The position numbers and the translations under genes are program-made. From contig NZ_CP127294.1 in assembly GCF_030285625.1 (NCBI RefSeq), forward strand, positions 1,064,001 through 1,128,000: a DNA stretch of 64,000 nt, written 5' to 3'. Below are positions 57,607-64,000 of this stretch, piece by piece. How positions within the stretch are numbered: position 1 is the first letter of the stretch; every line of letters begins with the position of its first letter. The DNA comes from Amycolatopsis sp. 2-15 (GTDB lineage: Bacteria > Actinomycetota > Actinomycetes > Mycobacteriales > Pseudonocardiaceae). Below the pieces are notes generated by a model. It made no database searches and was not told the DNA's origin. It was given only the letters and a program-made list of their open reading frames with translations.

Positions 57607-58191
57607 TCAGATGCAGAGGATGCCCAGGACACACGGCCGATTGGGCTTCGTCGTGGTCGACGGGGGCGGAGGCGGCGGAGGCTGGTTGTCCGACGAGGAG
57701 CCGCCCGAGCCGGGCTGCGTGCCGGTGGGTGAGGTCGGCGAGTCGGAGCCGCTGGTCGCGGTGCCGGAGTCGCTGCTCGACGTCGTGCCGGGCTCGCCGC
57801 CGCCGCGCGGGTTGAGCGGGTCGATGATCGACGTGATCTTCGGGGCGCTGGCCTCGGTGGTCTCGTCGTCGCTCGAAGAGCTCGAGTCCTGGCCCTGCCC
57901 GGACCCCGCGATCGTGGCCGGTGGCGGGCTCGACTCCGAGACGCCACCCGCACCGTCGGTGCGGTCGGGCATCTCGATGACCTTCATCTCGGTCAGGCGC
58001 GTGGCCTCGTCGTTCGCCGTGGTGCCGAACGACACCAGGATCGCCGCGGCGCCACACCCCACGACCACGGCCACCATCACGGCAACCATGCGCCAGCGCG
58101 ACCGCGAAGGCGGTGGCAGACGTTCGCCCCACCCTTCGCGCACGAGCAGTTCGGCGACCGAAACCTCTTCGTCCACCAGCGGGCCTTTCAC
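57607..58191 (-). CDS. Single-pass membrane protein with a Ser/Pro-rich extracytoplasmic tail
   Basis: The roughly 194-residue protein has a short cytoplasmic part (VDEEVSVAELLVREGWGERLPPPSRSRW), one membrane segment (MVAVMVAVVVGCGAAAILVSF, about residues 35-55) and a long disordered Ser/Thr/Gly/Pro tail ending PNRPCVLGILCI with two Cys. I do not recognise it. The start is uncertain: GTG 58191 (VKGPLVDEEV) is used, and ATG 58224 would add 11 residues. Envelope localisation is inference from the membrane segment. Confidence 0.6.
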   Translation of the reverse strand: MKGPLVDEEVSVAELLVREGWGERLPPPSRSRWRMVAVMVAVVVGCGAAAILVSFGTTANDEATRLTEMKVIEMPDRTDGAGGVSESSPPPATIAGSGQGQDSSSSSDDETTEASAPKITSIIDPLNPRGGGEPGTTSSSDSGTATSGSDSPTSPTGTQPGSGGSSSDNQPPPPPPPSTTTKPNRPCVLGILCI

Positions 58192-58345
58192 CAGGAGTGG
58201 GCCATTCTTACCGCACCAGGCCACCGAACGGGTGAATAATGACAGAAAATTCTACGCAGCGTGCGTCACTCTAGCGGGTGAGAATCACAGCGCTTTCACA
58301 GCTGCCCTTAGCGAAACTCCCAGGATGCCCGGAGAGCCTGGAGTA

Positions 58346-59134
58346 ATGCTGCTGCGAGCCCGACAGCCGGTCACCCTCCGAGGCTGGTGGAACCACCGGC
58401 TCGTCGGCGCGGCCGCACCCACCCGGGTGACGCTGACCTGGCGAGCAGTGGGCCGCAGCTCCGCGCGGGCGCTGCCGACTCCGCGGTCGACACCGTTCAC
58501 GTTCGGTTACCTCATCGTCCTGCTCGGCACCACGCTCGTGCTGCGCTTCGCCGACCCCGTCGTCACGGCGAAGCTGCTGCAGCTCTCGAGCACCGACGCC
58601 CACAACCTCTGGCGCCGCCCCCTCGTCTCCCTGCTCAGCAGCGCGCTGTGGCTCGAAGACGGCGGCTGGCTCGCCTACGCGATCATCTTCACCATCGCGC
58701 TCGCCCCGCTCGAACGCCGGTTCGGGCCCGGCCGCACGGCGATCGTGTTCTTCAGTGGCCACGTGCTGGCCACGCTCGCCACGGAAGTGCCCGTGATGCT
58801 GCTGATCAGCGGCGGCGTGCTGCCGACGACCGCGAGCCGCTGGCTCGACATCGGCGTGAGCTACGGCTTCTTCACCACGGCGGGCGCGCTCGTGTTCCTG
58901 CTGCGCGGCCGGCTGAGGATCACTGCGCTCGTGGTGATGGAGCTGTTCATCGCCGTGGTCTGGGTATCCGATTCGCCCGGCGACCTCGATTCCGTGGTGA
59001 CCGTGCTCGGCCACGCGTGCGCGGCGCACTTCGGCCTCTTCTACTGGGGCCCGCGGCTTCGCGACTCCCTGAACCGGCGTCTAGGGCGCGCGACACCGAC
59101 GGAATTCGCGGAGCCAGGGCCCGACGGCGCGTGA
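58346..59134 (+). CDS. Rhomboid-like integral membrane protein
   Basis: The 262-residue protein has about six membrane segments after a basic N-terminus. LDIGVSYGFFTTAGALVF resembles the GxSxG region of rhomboids and GHACAAHFGLFYWG the His-containing helix, although neither motif is canonical. An active protease is therefore uncertain and a pseudo-rhomboid is possible. ATG 58346 is preceded by GGAG. It lies head to head with the single-pass protein gene, with a 154-bp gap. Confidence 0.6.
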   Translation: MLLRARQPVTLRGWWNHRLVGAAAPTRVTLTWRAVGRSSARALPTPRSTPFTFGYLIVLLGTTLVLRFADPVVTAKLLQLSSTDAHNLWRRPLVSLLSSALWLEDGGWLAYAIIFTIALAPLERRFGPGRTAIVFFSGHVLATLATEVPVMLLISGGVLPTTASRWLDIGVSYGFFTTAGALVFLLRGRLRITALVVMELFIAVVWVSDSPGDLDSVVTVLGHACAAHFGLFYWGPRLRDSLNRRLGRATPTEFAEPGPDGA

Positions 59135-59225
59135 TATACGAAGGTTCCCCGGCGCATATACACGAGAGATCCCTTGGTGGTGTAATCGACGGGCCACACG
59201 CCGACACAGGGGGACCGGACGCACT

Positions 59226-61553
59226 ATGGAGGCCGACGCCCTAGCCGAGGCGCAGCTCGCGGAGCTGGCCGAACGCTACCGGCGGCTCGTGGAGCTGAGC
59301 GCCGACGCGACCTGTGTGCACGAAAGCGGCGTGATCACCTACGCCAACCCCGCGGCGCTCGATCTCTTCGGCGCACAGTCGACGACCGAGGTCGTGGGCC
59401 GGCCGGTCACCGACTTCGTGGTCGCCGAACGGGATCGCGGCGCGGCGCCCGGGGGCGAACCGGTCGAAACGGTCGTGAAACGGGTGGACGGCAGCACGTT
59501 CGCCGTGGAGACGGTGTCGCTGCGCGCCGGCGACGAGGCCGCGTCGGCGATCCAGGTCGTGATCCGCGACGTCGCCGGCCGCCGGGCCGCCGCCGCGCAG
59601 GCCGCGCTGATGTCGCAGGTGAGCGACGCGATCGTGGCGGTGACCGCGGACTGCATCGTCACGAGCTGGAACCCCGCGGCGGAGACCGTGTACGGGTGGA
59701 CCGCCGCGCAAGCCGTCGGCCGCCCGGCGCGCGAGCTGCTCGGCGCGGATCCCGATCCCGCGGCGATCCAGCTCGCGGGATGCGTGGTGCAGCAGACGCA
59801 CCACCATCGCGAAGGGGCTCCGCTCTCGATCCGCGTTTCCGCAGCTGAGATGAATGACGGCCACGTGCTCGTCTGCACTGACGAGACCGCGCGCCGCCGA
59901 GCGGAGCAGCACTACCGCACGGTGGTCGCCGCGCTCGACGAAGGCGTGCTGGTCGTGGGCTCGAAAGGTCTGATCGAGTCGGTGAACCCCGCCGCGAGCC
60001 GCATCCTGGGCGTGCCGGCCGACGAGCTGATCGGCGTGCCGTGCTCGTCGCTCGTGCTCTTCGACGAGTCCGGGCACCGGCTGGCCGAGGACGAGCTGCC
60101 GTCGATCTCCACCCGCCGCACCGGGGTCACGCACAACGGCCTCGTCCTGCGCCTGCGCCGCGCCGACGGCCGCGACGTGTGGGTGGCGCTCACGTCGCGG
60201 CTGCTCAACCCGGACGACCCTGCCGGCGTCTCGGTCGTCACGTCGTTCACCGACATCACCGAGCGCCGCGCGATCAGCGCCCGTCTGGCCCACGACGCGA
60301 CCCACGACCCGTTGACCCGTCTGGCCAACCGCACGCTCGTGCTCGACCGGCTCGATCGCCGCGACCGCGTCAGCCCGACCACGGTGCTGTTCCTCGACCT
60401 CGACAAGTTCAAGATCATCAACGATTCCCTCGGCCACTCCGTCGGCGACCAGGTGCTGCGGATCGTCGGCGAACGCCTGCGCCGCGCCACCGCCGCGGCC
60501 GACGTGGTGGGCCGCTTCGGGGGCGACGAGTTCGTGGTCGTCACGGCCGGGGCCACGGCCGACGCCGAGGTGCGCTCGCTCGCGGCGCACCTGCGTTCGG
60601 TGCTGGCGGAGCCCATTTCCGTGCACGGGCGCGAGCTCCACGTGGACGCGAGCATCGGCATCGTCCTCGTCGCGGCGGGCGACCAGCGCAGCGCCGAAGA
60701 CCTGCTGCGGGACGCGGATGTCGCGATGTACCAAGCGAAAGCCCTCGGTCGCGGGCGCTACGAGTTCTTCGACGTCGCCCTGCGCGAGCGCATGCAGCGG
60801 CGGCTGCGCATGGAGCAGGACCTGCGCGACGCCGTCCACAGTGGACAGTTGTGGCCCGCGTACCAGCCCGTGGTCGACCTGCCCACCGGCGAGATGGTGG
60901 GCGTGGAAGCGTTGCTGCGCTGGACCCACCCCGTCCACGGCGCGGTCTCGCCCGCGGAGTTCATCCCGCTCGCCGAGGAAAGCGAGCTGATCAACGAAAT
61001 CGGCAAGTTCGTGCTGCGCGACACGACGCGTGAGGTGGCTTCGCTGCGTTCCGCACGCGGTCTGGACCTGTCGTTGAAGGTGAACCTTTCCGTGCGCCAG
61101 CTGGAAGACCCGCAGCTGGTGCCGGCCGTGCGCGACGCCCTGGCGACGACGGGCCTGCCGCCGTCCGCGTTGTGCCTGGAGGTGACGGAGAGCGCGCTGA
61201 TGCGCGACGAGGTCGCCGCCGCGGAAGTGCTGGCAGCACTGCGTTCCCTCGGCGTGCTCCTCGCGATCGACGACTTCGGCACGGGCTATTCGTCGTTGGC
61301 ACAGCTGCGCCGCCTGACGCTGGACACGCTGAAGATCGACCGCTCGTTCATCACCGGCATCGCCGACTCCCGCGACGCCGCGGCGATCGTCGCGAGCATC
61401 ATCGCGATGGCGCACGCGGTCGGCTTGACCGTGGTCGCCGAGGGCGTGGAGACGGCCGAGGAGCTGGCGTTGCTGCGTCAGCTCGGCTGCGACCAGGCCC
61501 AGGGCTACCACCTGGGCCGGCCGCTGCCGGCCGCGGAGCTGTTCGCTCAGTAG
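59226..61553 (+). CDS. Triple-PAS GGDEF-EAL protein (c-di-GMP turnover)
   Basis: The 775-residue cytosolic signalling protein has three PAS domains (about residues 15-120, 125-225, 235-345), then a GGDEF domain with intact GGDEF (432-436) and an EAL domain with intact EAL (561-563) and DDFGTGYSSLAQL. Both cyclase and phosphodiesterase activity are possible, and the dominant output is unknown. No membrane segment is seen. ATG 59226 follows a 91-bp gap. Its end overlaps the convergent N-acetyltransferase gene by 7 bp. Confidence 0.95.
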   Translation: MEADALAEAQLAELAERYRRLVELSADATCVHESGVITYANPAALDLFGAQSTTEVVGRPVTDFVVAERDRGAAPGGEPVETVVKRVDGSTFAVETVSLRAGDEAASAIQVVIRDVAGRRAAAAQAALMSQVSDAIVAVTADCIVTSWNPAAETVYGWTAAQAVGRPARELLGADPDPAAIQLAGCVVQQTHHHREGAPLSIRVSAAEMNDGHVLVCTDETARRRAEQHYRTVVAALDEGVLVVGSKGLIESVNPAASRILGVPADELIGVPCSSLVLFDESGHRLAEDELPSISTRRTGVTHNGLVLRLRRADGRDVWVALTSRLLNPDDPAGVSVVTSFTDITERRAISARLAHDATHDPLTRLANRTLVLDRLDRRDRVSPTTVLFLDLDKFKIINDSLGHSVGDQVLRIVGERLRRATAAADVVGRFGGDEFVVVTAGATADAEVRSLAAHLRSVLAEPISVHGRELHVDASIGIVLVAAGDQRSAEDLLRDADVAMYQAKALGRGRYEFFDVALRERMQRRLRMEQDLRDAVHSGQLWPAYQPVVDLPTGEMVGVEALLRWTHPVHGAVSPAEFIPLAEESELINEIGKFVLRDTTREVASLRSARGLDLSLKVNLSVRQLEDPQLVPAVRDALATTGLPPSALCLEVTESALMRDEVAAAEVLAALRSLGVLLAIDDFGTGYSSLAQLRRLTLDTLKIDRSFITGIADSRDAAAIVASIIAMAHAVGLTVVAEGVETAEELALLRQLGCDQAQGYHLGRPLPAAELFAQ

Positions 61554-62346
61554 ACCTTCAGCAGTGCGCCGAGTTCCTCGTCGGTGAGCACGATGTCGAG
61601 GTCCACCAACGTCTTCTCCAGCTCCTCGGGCGCGATCGTCCTCGTCTCGTCCGCCGCACCGGGCCGGGATTCGGTGAGCTCCCGCCCGATCATGCGGCGC
61701 AGCCGGCCTTCCTCGAGCCGCATGAGGATCAGCCGCCCGAAAAACACCGACTTCGGGTGGGTGGCGATGTAGTGGTGTAGACCTCGTAGTCCACGGGCCT
61801 GCTGTGGACCTGCGGGAGGAGCTCGTGGAGGTCTTCCCAGCCGCCCTCGTCCTGTTTCTGGAAGACCCACCAGTCGCCCCGGCGGATGAGGCGGTGCGGC
61901 CACCCGCCCTGGTCCACGACCGCGCCGTCCTCGAACGCCATCGGCACGAGCATCCCGGACCCGAACCCGACGTCGACGAGATACGGCGTGTTCTCCACGG
62001 TGACGATCAACGTCATGTGCGTGTACGGCCCGCCCCGGTCGGGCTGCACCCGCGAGACCGTCCGCTGCACGTCGTACCCGAGCCACTCCGCGACGGCCGC
62101 GAAGAGGCCGGCCTGCTCGTAGCAGTAGCCGCCCCTTTGCCGCGTGATCAGCTTCTCGCCGACCACGTCCAGCCCGATCCCCCGATGCCGCCCGAGCACG
62201 ACGTCCACGTTCTCGAACGGAATCGTCTCGACGTGCGCCCGCGTCAACTCCCGCAGCCCCTCGGCTGACGGTGGTCGACGCGGGCGCCCGACCCGCTCGA
62301 GATACGCGTCGACGTCCACCGCGTCGGTGTTCCACTCCCCGGTCAT
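61547..62346 (-). pseudogene. nat: Arylamine N-acetyltransferase interrupted by a -1 frameshift
   Basis: From ATG 62346 the frame encodes the NAT N-terminus with the full catalytic triad: Cys in RQRGGYCYEQ, His in YTHMTLIV and Asp in YLVDVGFGSGM. At about 61775 the frame is lost. The C-terminal part (HYIATHPKSVFFGRLILMRLEEG...) continues in another frame to TAG at 61547. Adding one base restores VYNHYIATHP and a normal 266 residues. The acetyl-CoA-dependent enzyme acts on arylamines and aryl-hydrazines. It is either a pseudogene or a sequencing error. Confidence 0.85.
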
Positions 62347-62380
62347 GGTCACCACTCTGCAACCTCGACCGTGGTGCAGG

Positions 62381-62725
62381 TCAAGCTTCGTGCACCACCG
62401 GCCGCACCTCGACCGCCGTGTGCTTCGCGTCCGGGATCTGCGCGGCGAGCTCGATCGCCCGGGTCTTCGTGGGCACGTCGACGACGTAGTAGCCGCAGAA
62501 GAAGGTGTCACTGCCGTTGAGGAGGCCGGTCTCGTGCTGGGCCTTGCCGTCGCGGACCCGCACGGTGGTGCTCTCCCCCGGCTCGGCCAGCGCCTTGGTC
62601 TCGACGATCTCGGCGGCGTTGTTCTTCATGAACGCGTCGTGGCCGTCGTAGACGTCCTGCTTGGCGTCGTCGGGGAGGGTGTCCCAGAGGGCGGGGGTCA
62701 TGTGGAGGGTGAGGAGGTACTTCAT
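62381..62725 (-). CDS. YCII-related small protein
   Basis: The 114-residue protein starts MKYLLTLHMTPALWDTLPDD and ends GYYVVDVPTKTRAIELAAQIPDAKHTAVEVRPVV, the YCII/DGPF-type pattern with conserved His and Asp. DGPF-domain proteins often accompany sigma-70 factors of the ECF type, but none is adjacent here. The ATG at 62725 is adopted over the longer frame. Its biochemical role is unknown. Confidence 0.85.
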   Translation of the reverse strand: MKYLLTLHMTPALWDTLPDDAKQDVYDGHDAFMKNNAAEIVETKALAEPGESTTVRVRDGKAQHETGLLNGSDTFFCGYYVVDVPTKTRAIELAAQIPDAKHTAVEVRPVVHEA

Positions 62726-62815
62726 GGTGGCTCCTTCGGTGTTGGTTTCACCGGATGGTCGGAGCCGGGGTGGTGGTCCGGACATGGCTTCGTGAAGTTT
62801 TTTCCGCGTTCAGGC

Positions 62816-63430
62816 TCAGCTGACCACCACGTACCGCTCGTCCTCTATCTCCGCACCCCACAGCGCCGGATCGTCCAGTTTCTTGACGTGCGCCTCCCGA
62901 CGGTGACCTCGCACCAGCGCCTCGCATTCCGCCGCGGTCAGCCCGGCCCCGGTGGACCACCGGCCCTCGATCAGCACAAGCCGTCCGCCTGGCCTCAGCA
63001 GCCCGACCCACCGCGCGACCGCGGCGGCGGGATCGGGCATCGCCCACAGCACGTGCCGCCTGAGGACCACGTCGTACGCCCCCGCCGGCGGATCAGCCAC
63101 GTCGCCATGGCGGAACTCGACCCGGACCTCAGCCGCCGCGGCCTTGTCCTCGGCGAGCGCCAGCATCCGGCGCGACAGATCCACCCCGCACACCTCGTAA
63201 CCCGCCTCGGCCAGCAGAACGGCCAGACTGCCCGTGCCACAACCGAGATCGACCACGGACGCCGGTGTCTCCGGCATCAACGACAGCAGGAGCTCCCGCC
63301 ACGCCACCCGCACAACCGGATCGCGCAACCACGCACAGCAGACAAATCTCGCGCACAGGTCACTCCGGGTGATCACGAGTGGATCACCGAGAGCGGGAAT
63401 TCCGGGAAAGTCCGGCAGGATTCGGTGCAT
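62816..63430 (-). CDS. SAM-dependent methyltransferase (class I)
   Basis: The roughly 204-residue protein has motif I VVDLGCGTGSLAVLLAEAGYEVCGVDLSRRML, then VEFRHGDVADPPAGAYDVVLRRHVLWAMPDPAAAVARWVGLLRPGGRLVLIEG, typical of Methyltransf_11/25. The start is ambiguous. ATG 63430 shares the CATG of the divergent lipoprotein start (63429); ATG 63451 has a better ribosome-binding site but would overlap that gene; GTG 63376 would drop conserved-looking residues. The substrate is unknown. Confidence 0.8.
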   Translation of the reverse strand: MHRILPDFPGIPALGDPLVITRSDLCARFVCCAWLRDPVVRVAWRELLLSLMPETPASVVDLGCGTGSLAVLLAEAGYEVCGVDLSRRMLALAEDKAAAAEVRVEFRHGDVADPPAGAYDVVLRRHVLWAMPDPAAAVARWVGLLRPGGRLVLIEGRWSTGAGLTAAECEALVRGHRREAHVKKLDDPALWGAEIEDERYVVVS

Positions 63431-64000
63431 GAGTTTGTCTCGAAGATTCATCGCCGCCGCCTTCGTGGTGGCGGCTGCCGCGGGGTGTTCGAACGGTGGG
63501 AGCGGAGCGGTGGTGGCGGCCGCCTCCAGCGGGAATCCGGCGCCCACCACGAGCGCCAGCCCTCCCCCGGCGCCGTTCGTGCCCGCGGTGTCGCCGGCCA
63601 AGGTGACTGCGGCGTGTCCGTTTCTGGACCCGGCGGAGATCGCGAAGGCGTTCGGCGACCCGAACATTTACGACAGCAGCGAACAAATCCCGTCGATCCA
63701 GGGCGGGCTCACCGTCTACACCTGCAAGTACCACCGCGCCGACGACCCCGGTTCCCTGATGGGAGCCCTCGAGGTCGCCGACACGCCGACAATGGTTGCG
63801 CAGAAGACAATGCTGCAAGTCGCCGAACAGGAATGCGCTGACAAGGCGCAGCCGCTCGGTGAAGGCGCGATCTACTGCCTCAGCAAGGGCAACGGCACCG
63901 ACATCGCGGTCATCGAGCCGAGCCACGGCGTGACCCGGATCGCCCACCTCTCCTTGGCCGTCACCCGCAACGACGGGTTGCGCGCCGGCTACACCACGCT
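63429..64000 (+). CDS. Secreted DUF3558-like lipoprotein, truncated by the window end
   Basis: From ATG 63429 the frame is open to the end of the window (190 codons). It has a lipoprotein signal peptide (MSLSRRFIAAAFVVAAAAG, lipobox AAGC at about residue 20), a Ser/Pro/Ala linker, and a domain (CPFLDPAEIAKAFGDPN ... YTCKYHRADD) resembling the DUF3558-type exported lipoproteins of actinobacteria. The DUF call is moderate confidence. The start overlaps the minus-strand methyltransferase start. The 3' end is outside the window. Confidence 0.75.
   Translation, partial: MSLSRRFIAAAFVVAAAAGCSNGGSGAVVAAASSGNPAPTTSASPPPAPFVPAVSPAKVTAACPFLDPAEIAKAFGDPNIYDSSEQIPSIQGGLTVYTCKYHRADDPGSLMGALEVADTPTMVAQKTMLQVAEQECADKAQPLGEGAIYCLSKGNGTDIAVIEPSHGVTRIAHLSLAVTRNDGLRAGYTT

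Noticed and set aside
59241..61511. 756-codon minus-strand open frame
   Set aside because: It is wholly antisense to the GGDEF-EAL gene, with His/Arg-rich composition typical of a shadow frame in GC-rich DNA.
1..64000. tRNA, rRNA, insertion sequences or prophage
   Set aside because: No cloverleaf-like sequence, transposase, integrase or phage structural gene was seen while reading the window by eye; short RNA genes could be missed.

Overview
The window is high-GC actinobacterial chromosome, most like the Pseudonocardiaceae and probably Amycolatopsis or a close relative. The grounds are very high GC with many GTG starts and ATGA or GTGA gene overlaps, a DUF397 and XRE/DUF5753 regulator pair, F420-type and mycothiol-type enzymes, and an XRE / heparin-binding hemagglutinin (HBHA) / DUF2516 order that is also known from mycobacteria. 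The genus call is inference. No rRNA, tRNA, IS element, prophage or CRISPR was seen. This is ordinary chromosomal DNA with several accessory cassettes.

Layout. 1-6.2 kb: DedA membrane protein, MDMPI-like protein, purU, a divergent zinc alcohol dehydrogenase/TetR pair with two operators, a frameshifted small gene, a CurA-like reductase and a SRPBCC protein. 6.2-8.7 kb: quaternary-amine ABC importer with binding protein and two permeases but no local ATPase. 8.7-11.7 kb: three overlapping genes for a YbaK-type deacylase, an ornithine-cyclodeaminase-like protein and a histidine ammonia-lyase homologue whose MIO triad reads Ser-Ala-Gly. 11.7-13.6 kb: DUF2516, HBHA, XRE. 13.6-25.6 kb: PCMT-type methyltransferase, zinc-ribbon genes, a DnaA-box cluster, DUF445, an aminotransferase, a large low-complexity surface protein, a hairpin-dense gap, a deleted SDR pseudogene, and the MocR/YczE pair. 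25.6-35.9 kb: Clp_N/HTH module, phosphatase-like protein, DUF998, PLP desulfhydrase, amidase/TetR/MpaB group, CGNR regulator and hydrolase, a tandem repeat block, LLM oxidoreductase and aldo/keto reductase. 36-39.6 kb: a four-gene envelope operon of YtkA/FixH-like and multi-spanning proteins with repeated His/Asp/Trp motifs. 39.7-48 kb: DUF397 and XRE regulators, methyltransferase, glycosyltransferase, metallo-hydrolase, 6-phosphogluconate dehydrogenase, and a second, fused Clp_N/HTH gene followed by a 19-codon hydrophobic ORF. 48-54.6 kb: MerR regulator, a 31-bp-period minisatellite, then a P450/ferredoxin/reductase/PobA operon with an IclR regulator. 54.6-64 kb: NCS2 permease, MetE-like and frameshifted NIPSNAP genes, rhomboid-like protein, triple-PAS GGDEF-EAL protein, frameshifted arylamine N-acetyltransferase, YCII protein, methyltransferase and a lipoprotein that runs off the window.

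How genes work together. The P450 operon reads as a complete route for O-demethylation of 4-methoxybenzoate to 4-hydroxybenzoate and on to protocatechuate. The two Clp_N/HTH modules each have a pair of GTCAAC/GTTGAC dyads starting 3 bases upstream of the start codon, which suggests autoregulation. Single-base indels break at least three genes and an internal deletion breaks a fourth; read-level checks are needed to separate pseudogenes from assembly errors. The best candidates for undescribed biology are the envelope operon at 36.1-39.6 kb, the MIO-less lyase trio, and the paired Clp_N regulators with the coupled micro-ORF.
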